A stretch of DNA of 64,000 nt, taken from NCBI GenBank assembly GCA_019916065.1, contig CM034240.1, positions 42,481,180 to 42,545,179 of the forward strand, in the 5' to 3' direction. A program made the position numbers and the translations under genes. The notes under the pieces are model-generated. The model had not been told where the DNA came from and made no database searches. It saw only the letters and a program-made list of their open reading frames with translations. This DNA is from Vitellaria paradoxa (Eukaryota; Streptophyta; Magnoliopsida; Ericales; Sapotaceae). The stretch's first letter is position 1. Every line of letters begins with the position of its first letter. Below are positions 11,580 to 23,500 of this stretch, one piece after another.

Positions 11580-12159
11580 CGTTCTATTAAGATTTAGCTG
11601 TTTGAAGCTTCAAATAAGTTTAAAAAATTTAAAAAAGTATTAAAAGTTTTAAATTCTTTAAAATTTAAAAAATTTCACTAAGTTTGTGTGTATATTTACA
11701 CAAATCAAAGTTGAATTTGAAAAAATTGAGGCCTATATTTTCATCCAAGCTCATTTCTTGGTAAATATATTTAAAAAATTAGAACTTTTTACCGAACGTT
11801 ATGTGGTTAATTCTCTTTTATGTTTTAAAATATTTGTCAATTTTAATATACACTTTTAGTTTATTTTTTTAATATTTGACTCATTTTTGAAAAATAATTT
11901 GAATTAAAAACAGTACTATTTTTGATTGTATTAAAGTAATTTTTTTAGCTAATTTCATAAAAATAACTCAAATTAAAAGTAGTAGTATTTATTAATCGTA
12001 CAGTTTACTTTAGCTCAATGATAAGTTTGGCCAGTTATAATTTACAATCAATTGTCTGAAATTTGTAAATATTATTAAATGTATGAATTACACAGATTTT
12101 GCCTCTCTAAATTAATATCAGCTGTGATGTTAATTTCTGTCCAACTGCAGTAGCTGAAC
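11580..12159. other. AT-rich intergenic DNA
   Basis: Nothing identifiable; low-complexity A/T-rich sequence. Confidence 0.5.
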
Positions 12160-12167
12160 TGTCGGTA

Positions 12168-12466
12168 TCGGTTGGAAATTTAAATTTTAGTAACTTTTAA
12201 CCTTTTAAAAAAATTATTAATTGTAATTTTTAATGTATTTAGTAAGTAAATAATAATTTTTAGTAATTTTTATGTGATTAGTAAAATTTTTGATAATTTT
12301 TAACAATTTTTAATAATTTTTGACAACTTTTAATAATTTTTGAATAGAGAAACTATTGTAACTGAGTATAAAAGTGAAAAAAATTGATAATTTGTCAAAC
12401 ATTTAAAAATAAAAATTTATAATTTTTTAATTAAAACTCGTGTCTCCAAACGGCGCCGTATGATTA
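12168..12466. mobile_element. MITE-like element, family 1 (AGTAATTTTT-rich)
   Basis: About 300 bp bounded by a TATCGGTTGGAAAT-type left end and a CTCCAAACGGCGCC right end. The interior is dense in AGTAA/TAATTTTT motifs and has an ACTATTGTAACTGAGTA core. Related copies are seen at about 19530-19800, 35374-35684 and 46390-46660. The ends carry GTTTGG/CCAAAC in inverted orientation, as does the Harbinger-type element at 1042-9176, so these are probably its non-autonomous relatives. Confidence 0.5.
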
Positions 12467-12586
12467 AGGGCTATCAATTTTTCAAATAATTTAATGGTGT
12501 TATTTTAATTTAATTAAAATTAATTTAAAAATTAAAAAAAAAAAACTGATTGGAACGCAAAATAAAAGTAAAAATCAAAACACCTA

Positions 12587-12781
12587 ATGCAATCATTGCC
12601 GCAATCGAGCGGAAAGAAATCATCGGCGCCGTCAACTACAATTATGATAGGTAAGGAAAACGTGGTAGCCGCGATCGACAATCATGTCAGAAGTGACGGT
12701 TCGGTTTGTTTGAGCCAAGATAAGATAACAGCGAGCCACCCAAACACTGTCACTGTCACTGTCACAATCTCGCTGGCGTGA
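12587..12781 (+). CDS. Short ORF in an isolated GC-richer island
   Basis: A 64-codon frame beginning MQSLPQSSGKKSSAPSTTI lies in a 280-bp island of balanced base composition amid AT-rich DNA. It includes an (ACTGTC)n-like run near the end. No family is recognised. It may be a relic exon or a chance frame in a duplicated fragment. Confidence 0.2.
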   Translation: MQSLPQSSGKKSSAPSTTIMIGKENVVAAIDNHVRSDGSVCLSQDKITASHPNTVTVTVTISLA

Positions 12782-12869
12782 TCATTTCTGATTTTGATTT
12801 TCGCGAAGCATAGAGAATTTACAGGAAATATATCATTCGTGACCAAATTCAAATTGGTGACCATCCACA

Positions 12870-13404
12870 GAAAAGCCCTAAGCTTTACGGGGTGTTTAGT
12901 TTGTTAAATTCTATCAAAAAAAAATTATAAAAAAATATTATAAAAAATTTTAAATTTTTTTAATCAAATTTCGTTAAATATCATATTTACATTAATTTTT
13001 TTTTATATTTTTTTACTATTTAAACACTCCCTCAATCAATTGAAATAATTCAACTGGTTAGGTTCCGTTTGTCAAAATTGTTAGTTTTTATTTTTGTTTT
13101 TAATCTTTTTTTTTTAAATTAATCCTAAAAATTTGTTCAATAAATTTATTTTTAGTTTTTAATTTTTAAATAATGAAAATTATTTTCAAGTTTTTCAAAA
13201 ATTAATAAAACATAAAACAAATATTTTCTTACGTTTTTGTTTTCAATTTTCATTTTTTTGAAGACTACAATCAGTCACGACTGTCATCCACTGTCAACTA
13301 TTACTATATGTAGTCACCACCCATAATTAATTTAATTAATAATTAGTTAATAATTCACTTAATTATAATTTATTTAATTACACAATTTAATTAATAACTA
13401 ATTT
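12870..13404. other. AT-rich intergenic DNA
   Basis: Low-complexity sequence rich in TTTTTA/AAATT runs, with no gene seen. Confidence 0.5.
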
Positions 13405-15335
13405 TATCAATGATTAATTTAATATATCAAATTATAAATTAAGTATAATTTAATTAATAATCGATAATTAAATTAATATAAAATATATTTTATTAAATTA
13501 TTTTTAAATAATAGTACAATTAAACTAATATATAATATATTTTATTTTTATTGAATTCAATTACTTTTAACAAAAAATATAATTAAAAATTAAATTTAAT
13601 TAATTAATTTAATCAAATTAATTTAATTTAATTAACATAAAATATATTTATTAAATTATTTTTTAAAAACTATACAATAAATTTTGTTTATTATATTTTA
13701 TTTTTATTGGATTAAATTATTTTTAATGAATAATATAATTAAAATAATTTAATTTAATGAGTTTAATTGATTAACAACTATAATTACTAATTAATATATA
13801 TTGTTACTAAAGACATTTTTAAGTTTTTTTTTATTTTGTTGTTATAAAAATGAAAATTAAAAATAAAAAATTAAATACAAAAACTAAAAACTGAATTTAA
13901 AAATTAAAAAAGGGCTTCTTACGAGTAGCAAAAGAAGTTACGCATTGCTACTCTTGTCGACAAGATATTTTTGTGATTATTATAACAACATTGAGAAAAT
14001 GAGGAAAAAAAAAAAAGAAAGAAAGAAAAAATGGAGATGCGTTCGTAAATGCAGGCCGCGAGCGACTATTGCCTCCTTGATGGGGACGCGGGGGACCCCC
14101 CGGGGGGTTGCAGTCCGGCTGCAGTTTTGTTTGGAACGGCGTCGTTCGCTTTGTCTCGCTTTGTGATTCCAATCAGTTTCTTTTCTTTTTTTTTTTGGTT
14201 ATTTCTCCGGAGCCTTTTGAGAGAGAGAGAGAGGAGTGCAAATTGGACGGAAACGAAGCAGCGTGAGTGGATTTTGTGTCAAAGTAGAAAAATTTATAAA
14301 TAAAAATAATTAATTTTTTAATTAATTAAGTTGCAAAATAAAATAAATAAAAATATTTTAAATATAACTAAATAATTTTAGATAACTTTTAAGTATGCAG
14401 TGAAATAAATATAAATAAATAAAATAAAAAATTAATTTTTAACATGTTTGTTAAAAATATAAATATTAATAAATTTTGCTATAATTTTTAACATATTCTC
14501 TTGCACCAAATTAAGTTTAAGTATTTTTGTCAAGATTTGTGAAAATTTATTTATAAAGGTAATTATTTCTATTTAAATTATATATAAGAATAGAAATTTG
14601 TAGTTTCGTTAACTCGCATTTGGAGGATAAAGAAATTAAAAAAACATATAAAAGATAAAGAAATTTATTTATCAATAATTAATTTAATATATCAAATTAT
14701 TTATTGAGTATAATTTAATTAATAGCTAATAATTAATTAAATTAATATAAAAGATATTTTATTGAATTATTTTTAATAAATAGTATAATTAAACTAATAT
14801 TTAATATATTTTATTTTTATTGAATTAAATTATTTTTAAGAAAAAATATAATAAAAAATTAGATTTAATTATTTAGTTAAATCAAATTAATTTAAGTTCA
14901 TTAATTTAATTAACATAAAATACATTTTATTAAATTATTTAAAAAAAAAACTATATAATAGATTATGTTTAATATATTTTATCTTTACTGGATTAAAATA
15001 TTTTTAACAAATAATATAATTAAAATAATTAAATTTAATGAATTTAATTGATTAACAAGTATAATTACTAATTAACAATTATTGTCACCAAACATATTTT
15101 TAATTTTTTTTTACTATATAAATATTATCAAATTAAAAAAATTAAATATAAAAATTGAAAACTAAATATAAAAACTAAAAAAACGGTTCTTAACAGTAGA
15201 AAAAAAGTTACGCATTGCTACTCTTGTCGACAAGGTATTTTCGTGATTATTATAACAACATTGAGAAAATGAGGAAAAAAAAAATGGAGATGCGGAGTAA
15301 ATGCAGGCCGCGAGCGACTATTGCCTCCTTGATGC
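13405..15335. repeat. Segmental direct duplication, spacing about 1270 bp
   Basis: Copy 1 (about 13405-14085) and copy 2 (about 14675-15335) share a long TTAATTAA-rich stretch. It is followed by the same GC-balanced end, GTTACGCATTGCTACTCTTG, starting at 13937 and 15207. Both copies continue through AACAACATTGAGAAAATGAGG and GCAGGCCGCGAGCGACTATT. They are collinear with many single-base and small indel differences, so the event is not recent. 14086-14674 lies between them. No gene family is recognised in either copy. Confidence 0.85.
14095..14108. repeat. Perfect GC palindrome
   Basis: ACCCCCCGGGGGGT is a perfect 14-bp palindrome in a short GC-rich island. Copy 2 of the surrounding duplication lacks it and diverges just before it. 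Confidence 0.9.
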
Positions 15336-15469
15336 GGACGTGACATCGTCGGCGTTGGCCCGGTGTTGAAATCAGGAGATTTTGGTATGATTTGTTAAGA
15401 AGACTGCTACCATTTTGTGTGATTGGAATGTTCACAAGTGCATCAGTTAAAAGAAGCAAAATATATAGC

Positions 15470-15635
15470 TCTGTTTGGAACTAAATAAAATAAAATAAAA
15501 TTTTATAAATTTTTATAAATACGAATTATAAAATAATAAAATTTAAATTTTTCACTTATTATACGAATTACGAGACATTTATTTTTACAATTTTATTTTA
15601 TTTTATATACTTTTATACCACTCCAAACACACCCG
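15470..15635. mobile_element. MITE-like element, family 2 (ATAAAATTT-rich)
   Basis: It is bounded by GCTCTGTTTGGAAC and CCACTCCAAACACACC, with an interior AAAATTTAAATTTTTCACTTA. A second copy is at about 19860-20062. The ends again carry GTTTGG/CCAAAC in inverted orientation. No clear target duplication was found. Confidence 0.5.
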
Positions 15636-16385
15636 TCAACTACATCAACACCCCCTCTCCTAGCCACGCACCCCCCCACACAAAACCCAAAAAATTTGAA
15701 TTATTTTCCACACAATTTTCTTAAATATGATTTTTTTTTGAACTTTCCACCACTACCAAATGAAAAGGTATTTGGAAAAGGTATAAAAAATTAGTATAAA
15801 ATTATAAAAGTTACAGTTTTGACATTTGTGCAGTGAAAAAAAAGTTTTAATTTTATAAAAATTTATGCAATTTTATAAAGATCCAAATGGAACCTGAGTT
15901 AACAATTTCACGTTCTTTTCTTTTATTAGTACTTTTTTTCTATTTTTTATTATTATCTTTTTTTTTCATCTCTAGAAACAAAATCTAAATACAAGTCTAC
16001 TAACATAAAAAAAAGCTACTTTTAGAAAAAAAAAAAAAAAAAGAAAAGACAAAAAAAAAATGTCATGAATTTTGGTGAACAAAAAATCAAACACCTTCCA
16101 TGCATTCCATATCGATTCAAACAACTTCCACCAGTGAGAATGTGCTTTTCATTTTAAACATGCTACAATTAGGGGGCAGACAAAAATGCTTTAAGGTGTT
16201 GGACAACCGAGGTGGGCAGTACATACACCTACCACCTTTCCCCCTTCCCTCGCAAGGGGAAATGCTATGCATAATTGCGGCTATATGAGATCGACATATC
16301 TCCATCGTCCATCAGTACAAATCCCAGCAAAATTGCAATCGTACAATCTCAACTATTTATTTCCTAAATATTGTCCGTACATAGA
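15636..16385. other. Intergenic DNA, no gene seen
   Basis: Mixed sequence with C-rich (15640-15690) and A-rich (16010-16065) tracts. Two overlapping 62-codon frames at 16100-16305 on opposite strands have no family resemblance and are probably chance. Confidence 0.4.
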
Positions 16386-18180
16386 GGTGTAAAAATATAA
16401 TTTAACATATAAATAATTTAAATATAAATTTATAAAATTGTAAAAATAACTTATAAAAATAAAAATTATTAATCAAAAGAAGTTAACATATTTATAGTAT
16501 TTAATAAAGGTGTAAAATTTTATTATTTATTATAAATATTATCATATTTTTAAAAATATTAATTAAAGAAACTTCTATAAAAAATATTTAACAAAATATG
16601 GGAAGAGTAAGAGTATATTTTCATGTAAATGACCTAAAAGATCTAAAGTGACGTTTCGACCACTTGATGTGAAAAGAGTAAGAGAGCATTTTCATGTGAA
16701 GTGACTAAAAAAACAACTACAATGGAGAGGAAGAAAACAATAATCCTGACCACTTAATAAATTTAACAGTTGAAAATATCTCAATTTCAAATTCTTTACC
16801 GTAGTTATTATATAGATGATATAAAAAGTGTAAAAATGTATAGATTTAAAATTTTAAGTATATTTAATATTCTTTTTTAAAATAAAAAAACTTATTTAAT
16901 TTTGTCTAATAGATATTCATATATTGTTTGTTTAACAAAATGTATAAAATTTTATTATTTATTATAAATAATCACATTTTAAAAATATTAATTTAAAAAC
17001 TTTTAAAAAAAGTATTAAAAAATATATAAAAGGTAATAAATCCAAACTATATAAAAATCAAATCATTAACTTTTTATTATATAAATAATAATATAGGGAA
17101 ACTTATATAGAGTGAGAGGGTGTATGCATATGCGGAGGGCAATGGTATTTGGTTTTCATGCGGCAATTCAAAACGCACCCTTTTCCCCTATTTTCGTCGC
17201 CACGCAAAATTAATCATGACCGTTAAATAGATCAATAGTTAAAAATATAAAAAAGTCAATTTATGAGTTTTAAAAATTATTAATTTAAAATTTTTTCTAA
17301 AAAAATATTAAAAATATAAGAGGTAATAAATTCAAAACACTCTCTTTCCCCCCTCTTTTCGTCACTTGTGCAAAATTAATTATAACCGTTGAATAGATCA
17401 AATAATGAGCTTTTTTATTATAAAGAAGAAGTATTTAAAATTTAAGTTTTAAGTATATTAAAAATTAGAATTTTAATTTAAATATTTATTTTTTAATAAA
17501 ATTTTAAAGAAAATTAAAGTTTAAATATATTTTTTAATCAAAAAAATTTAATCGATTTGTCTAATAGGTTTTCATAAATTGTTTAATAAATATATACAAT
17601 TTTATTATTTGATACAAATATTATCAAATTTTTTAAAACATTAGTTTAAAAACTTTTGTATATAAAAAATATTCAATACCATATGGAAATTGTGAGAGAT
17701 TATGTTTTCATATAATATGACTGAAAAGACAATCAAAGTGGACAGAGAGATAAGTAATCTTGACCATTGAGCAAATCTAACAGTTGAAGAAATTTCAAAT
17801 TCAAAATTTTAATTTTTTTATTATATAAATGACACAAAGAATGTAAAATTGTATATATTTAAAATTTAAGTTTTAAACACACCAAAATTAAAATTTTAAT
17901 TTTAATGTTTATTTTTAATAAAAATTTAAAGAAAATTAAAGTTTAAATATATTTTTTAAATAAAAAAATTTAGTTAACTTTGTCTAATAGGTATTTATAT
18001 ATTGTTTAATAAATGTGTACAATTTTATATTATCAAAATTTTTAAAATATTAATTTTAAATTCAAAAAATATATGAGAAAGAAATAATCCTGAGTATTAA
18101 ATAAATTTAATGGTAAAAATATGTAAATATCAAATCAATAAGTTATATTATTGTATAAATACACATAACATTTGTAGATA
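16386..18180. repeat. Decayed array of related 0.4-0.7-kb segments
   Basis: The same block order recurs: a GACCGTTGAATAGATC-like motif, then TTTAAAATTTAAGTTTTAA, then TTTGTCTAATAGGT and TTGTTTAATAAATGTGTA. The TTGTCTAATAG anchor appears near 16905, 17555 and 17985, and the GACCRTTGARNARATC-type anchor near 16755, 17220, 17388 and 17762. Units are strongly diverged. This is consistent with serial tandem duplication of a transposon end or long terminal repeat. No coding capacity. Confidence 0.6.
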
Positions 18181-18544
18181 ATATAGATAGAAAAGAAAAG
18201 TTGTGACCGCCGGGACTATCATTTTATATTCATTAATTTTAATTTCACTGAATTAACAGTTGTTGATCTAGCAGTGACGAATCTTTGATGACATATGATA
18301 AAATGTTACAAAAATAATATTTTATTTATTTTAAATATAATAAAATTTGAATTTTAAATTTTAAAATTGGAAATAAAATTTCAAAATTTAAATTGAAACA
18401 CCTCGAGGCCGTGCCATGTAGGACAACCCTCGGGGCTGAAGTCACATTACAATTGAAACACCTCTCAAGCCACGTAAAACAAACGTCACGTTAAGTGACC
18501 GAATTTGTTATATAAATAAAAATTTCATTGTAAATCTCATTACG

Positions 18545-19035
18545 AGTGCGTTTGGTGTAAAAAATTTGGTAAAAATCTCTAATAATCTTTAAAAATTTCT
18601 ATTATATTTTTACTTTCTCAAAATTAAAAAAAAGTTCAATACCTTTAAAAAAAAAGTTGATAACTAGAATTCGGTTAATTAAGTAGCAAAATTTTTTTTC
18701 ACCATCCTCACCATTGACTCACAAACTAACGAATGACATCCATTTTGACTATTTTTTTTTGAGTCGCAAAAATCGTTCCGACGGATTGTAAAAACTGTTC
18801 TGACGAATTTGCGCGGCCAACTTAGTCCAAATGGTTTCTACAATCCGTTTGGACAGATTGTAGTGCAAAGAAGTTATGACTTTTCAAAATTTTGAATCCA
18901 TCTAAACGGAAATTCAATCCGTCGGAACGAAAATCTTACTGTTTATTTTCAAAAAAACGCGGTTTGAGATGTGTGCACCAAACGTAAAAAGTTTTTCCAA
19001 ACCACATTTTATCTCATTTTTTATCACTCCAAATA
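18545..19035 (+). mobile_element. MITE family 3, copy A
   Basis: About 490 bp with inverted ends GAGTGCGTTTGGTGTAAAAA and (reverse complement) GAGTGTATTTGGAGTGATAA. Inside lies a second inverted pair, TCGTTCCGACGGATTG and CAATCCGTCGGAACGA, which is a perfect 16-bp match. Copies B (49950-50450) and C (51895-52388) share the whole interior. No gene is carried. Confidence 0.75.
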
Positions 19036-19119
19036 CACTCTAAATAAACAATTAAAATCTCGCTAGTGCAAGTGTCAGATTGCTAGTCTATAGAGACCAA
19101 TGTGGGGGTGGAAGTGAAG

Positions 19120-19265
19120 CCTCCGTTTGGCACCATGTAAAATGTTGAAAACTTCTAAAAATTTTTAAAAATTATTCAATTCTTATTTCACTGCATCAAT
19201 TACGAGCATACAAATTATCTCAACTTATCTCACTTTATTTTATTTTTGGTCACTTTAAACGTCCC
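19120..19265. mobile_element. Short MITE related to family 3 ends
   Basis: About 145 bp from CCTCCGTTTGGCACC to the right end near TTTAAACGTCCCC. It has a TTTCACTGCATCAATTACGAG centre and GTTTGG-type ends. No target duplication was resolved. Confidence 0.4.
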
Positions 19266-19529
19266 CAATTGGAATGAAAGGTGAGAGTCAAACACAAACC
19301 CCCCCTATTATGTTTGATCGGAAAAATTAGATAATAAAAAATAAATAATATTATAAAATAATATGTAAGATTGAATAAAATATAAAATTAATTATATAAT
19401 TTTTTTAATATTTAATTCATAAGATATAAAACAGAAAAGGAGATATGATTTGAATAAAAATTTTATATATTCTCCATTTTGAAAGAGAGATTATACGAAG
19501 TAACTTTACACCATCCAAAACGAAAGTCC

Positions 19530-19800
19530 CATCTGAAAGTATAAATTTTAGTAACTTCTGATTTTTTCTTTTTATCAAAAATTATTAGTTACATTTTTTT
19601 AAATGTATTTAGTGAAATAAACAACAATTTTTTACAATTTTTCAATGTATAATAAAATTTTTTTACAATCTTCAACAACTTTTGATAATTTTTAATAAAT
19701 TTTGATAGTTTTCAGTTAAGCAAGTTACTATTATTGAATAAAAAAGTAATAAAATTTGATATTTTATCAAACATCAAAAAAACAACCAAACAATGCCATA
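19530..19800. mobile_element. MITE-like element, family 1
   Basis: Same interior order as 12168-12466: TTTAGTAACTTCTGATTTT, TAATTTTT-rich middle, GTTACTATTATTGAATAA, then a CAAACAATGCC end. Confidence 0.45.
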
Positions 19801-19859
19801 GTTGTTAATCCCATACCGTACAATACTCTAAAAACGATAACTTAGTATATGCATTATAG

Positions 19860-20062
19860 ATCCATTTAGAACTCTCCAAAATAAAATAAAATCTTACAAA
19901 TCTCTACAAATACAAATTATGAGATAATAAAATTTAAAATTTTCACTTACTACACGAGAGATATTTACTTTTACAATTTTATATAATTTTATACAACTCT
20001 ACACGAGAAATATTTACTTTTATAATTTTATATAATTTTATACAACTCTAAACTCTAAACAC
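19860..20062. mobile_element. MITE-like element, family 2, with 49-bp internal duplication
   Basis: The second copy of the family at 15470-15635. It contains two tandem 49-bp units (19951-19999 and 20000-20048), each starting TACACGAGA and ending near TACAACTC. Confidence 0.55.
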
Positions 20063-20527
20063 ACTTTATGTACTAAAAACATTTTGCGGTTTTCAACTTT
20101 CCACGTTTCATTTTGCGTTTTTAGCTTTAATGAAACCGTATTATCACTTCACGGTTTCATTAACAGCACTTTGTCGGATAGCTTTTCCAGCACAACATTT
20201 CCTTAATTTTTTTTTTTTAACATTTAAAACAGTAAAACAAACAAAAATTCCCAGCATGAGTCGGCCGAGACCTCGGGAAAGCAAAAACTAATATGAAATG
20301 TTGCACAAGACAATAAGCCTAGAAATCTGATAGTTAACCAAAACAACTAATACATTCAAAACACGTGCAGTCAATACAACAACATGTGGCCTTGGAGATT
20401 GACAACTTCTATTAAATTAGTCCCAAACCACACAAAAAGCTGCGTCAAAAGAAGAAAGTCATCTACTTTCCCGACATCGGAGTGTTGTACAGATTCGATG
20501 AGTCACTCCAACCCCCTCGAACTATGA

Positions 20528-23500
20528 TTAGCCATTCGCACCTCTCAATCGAGCGATCAGTTCATCCTACACCACGTGATTTCACGTAACAGTGAGGACA
20601 AAAAAAAAAAAAAAAAAAATGAAAGCTTGATGCTGAGAGTTAATCCAGTCGCACCAACCAGTTGGCTCCCATCAAAACAGTCAATTTGATACTCCTTAAA
20701 AAAGGTTAAATATTACCCTTTTTAAAATTGATTTGATTTTAAAATAAAGAATTAATTTAATTTAATAAATAAAATTTTGTATTTAAAATACATTTTAAAT
20801 TTAAGAATTGAATTATTTTGATTTAAAACAAATATCAACTTTGACCATGTTAATAGAAAATAGAAAATATAATAAATATGATATATGAGAATAAATTTGT
20901 CCACTCGCTTAAATGCATAAGAAAATAAAGAATTTTCATCAAATTCTATTATTTTGGATTGGATTTCAAATGATATAAAAATTCTAAAATTTAAGTTATG
21001 AAAATAAATCAAATCTAATACATAAAATTTTATTTTAATTCCAAATATAAAAATTGGTAAAAATTCTTATCAAATGAAATCAAATTTTGTCAAATTCACC
21101 ATTCTAAACAAAGTGTTCAATACTGATTCCACCAGAGAATGGGATTAGTTACTGCAGTAAGAGATCTAAAAACACAAATGAAGTGGCTTTGGTACTTGCC
21201 TTCTTTCCTTTCACAGAAAGACCTTTATCCTTTAAAAGAGATCGGAGTCTCTCAACGGTCAAATTCTGGAAATCTTTGTCAGTTGCGCGAGATTTTGATG
21301 CTTCTACATGCGCAAAAGCCATCAGTTATTAAGCCAGGCAACAGTGACATTAGCATAGTTGCTTGCCAAAAATCAATGAGAGAGAGAAAGAGAGAGGGTA
21401 AACAGTTGTATAAATTCTGTATTGGGGATTTATAAACAAATTAAACTATAGATTACTGGAAACTAATCTCGCGCACAAGAATCAACAAGTGTGTAAAACA
21501 GAAATTTAGAGCCCATTTGGATAGAGTGAAATTGAGAGGGGGGGGGGGGAATTTTAGAATTCATCTTCTATTTGTGTGTTTTTGTAGGAAAGAAAATAAA
21601 AGAAACGGAAAGAAATGGAAAAAAGAAGTGTGCTAAAATTTTAAAATTTTCATCCTCCCAAAAGTGGGCGGAAATAAAGAGGAGAGGAAAGTGAATTAAC
21701 GAAACTTTTAAAGTGGTATATTTGCTCATAAAGTAAAGAATAATAATAATTAAAAAAAAATTACAAACATGTTTTAAAGTTAATTTTTTTAATAACCCTC
21801 CAACTTCTTAAAGAATTCAATGGTAAAATAACAATACACACTTTCTTTTCTTTCCATTTCTTCTCAACTCACAAACAATAAGGAAAAAAAAATCACTCAT
21901 CCCCCCCCCCCAAAAAAAAAAGAAAAAAAAATCATTATCTTTTCCCTCCTAAACTTCCAAACAAATAAAAACTTCAAACAAATAAAAAGAAAACCATCAT
22001 CATTTCTCTTATTTTCTCTTTTCTCCTAATTAAGATTTTCTTCCATTTTCTTCTCTCTCCTAAAGTCACAAACGAATAGGAAAGAAAACCACTTGCAAGA
22101 AAAGTTCAATGTTGTTGCTGAAAAATATGGTCATCTCAATAATTTCATAGAATTGATGAACTATTTTTACGGCCTTATGCTCAATAGGCCACTATGAACA
22201 TGAAATTGCATCTATATGACCATCAAACCACGAAATCAAGTGCAGCATCATTCCAGAGCCTTATAACTGCCTACAAATCCAAGGCAAAACCTCAATTAAT
22301 GTACTCCAATGGCTGGATCCATAGTCAATGCTATTGTTTGATTATTAGCTACTATTTCACCTAAAAACTAAAGCTGTTAAAGAGGGGGACAACTTTACTA
22401 TTTATATAGATTTATTCTCTCTCAACACACCCCTCATGTGTAGCCGAATTGATTTTGAATGGGCGAAACACGTGGGACTAATGATTTTTTTGGATGGCTG
22501 TGAGATTTGAAATCAAAAACTTTGCCTCCTCTAATACCATGTTAGATTGATAGCCACCATCTCATTTAAAAGTTTATGTTTTTGGGGAGGAGGGAAGGGA
22601 GGGGAGGCAACTTTATTATTTATATTGAATTACTTTCTTTCAACAATTGTAAAAAGAGCATTTGCCATCGTCTAGGGGGAAAACAAAAAGGAAGAGAGTC
22701 CCACGTCATGATTCAAGATCTTCTACCCTTGAGCTTCATTCTTATATCCAACTTTGAGAGAGTTATTATACCCATTTGGGGTGAGCTTCAGCTCTTCCAA
22801 ATCTTCTGTAAAGAAATTTGTTCATCTCTCTTTATTATTGTTGAGAGAGGATAAAATTTGAGAGAAATTCTTGTAAGTTTAAAGAAACCAAAATAGGGGA
22901 TATCTTTGAAGGAGAGATTGGCTTAAATTTGAGTGGACTTTGATAAAATCACTAGGTTGTAAAGGTTTGGTGGCACCAATGGAAAGCCTCATGTGGAAGC
23001 TTGGAGGGTAAATGTAGGCTTTAGGCAAAACCAAGCCACCGTAAACTGTTGTGTTTGTTCTAAGGTTTGTTAGAATATGTTAGGAATATTTAAGGCATAA
23101 TTGATGAATTGTGATTTAGTTATTTTTAGTTATTACCATATATTGGCTGATTTCAATTTCTATCTTTTGTAACCTAAACTTGATTATAAATAGAGTATGA
23201 GGGAGAAGAAGAATCTCATCTCTCTTTCTTTTCTCTCTAATTTTTCTGTTCTGATTTTCAACTTGGTATCAGAGCGATTCGTTTTCCCTTCTTTATTTTT
23301 ATTTTCTTTTCCAAAAAAAAAAAAAAAAAACCCTAGCCGCGCTACTGTTCATCACTGCCGGACCACTCTCCGGCGATCGTTGTTGACCGGCGTCGACCGG
23401 CGACTACCACCGACGAAGACCATCGCCGGAGATGACCTGACGCGCCTTTACACGCGCTTGGTTCCCGGCGCGTGAGGCTCACGTGCCCCTCTTTTCCAGC

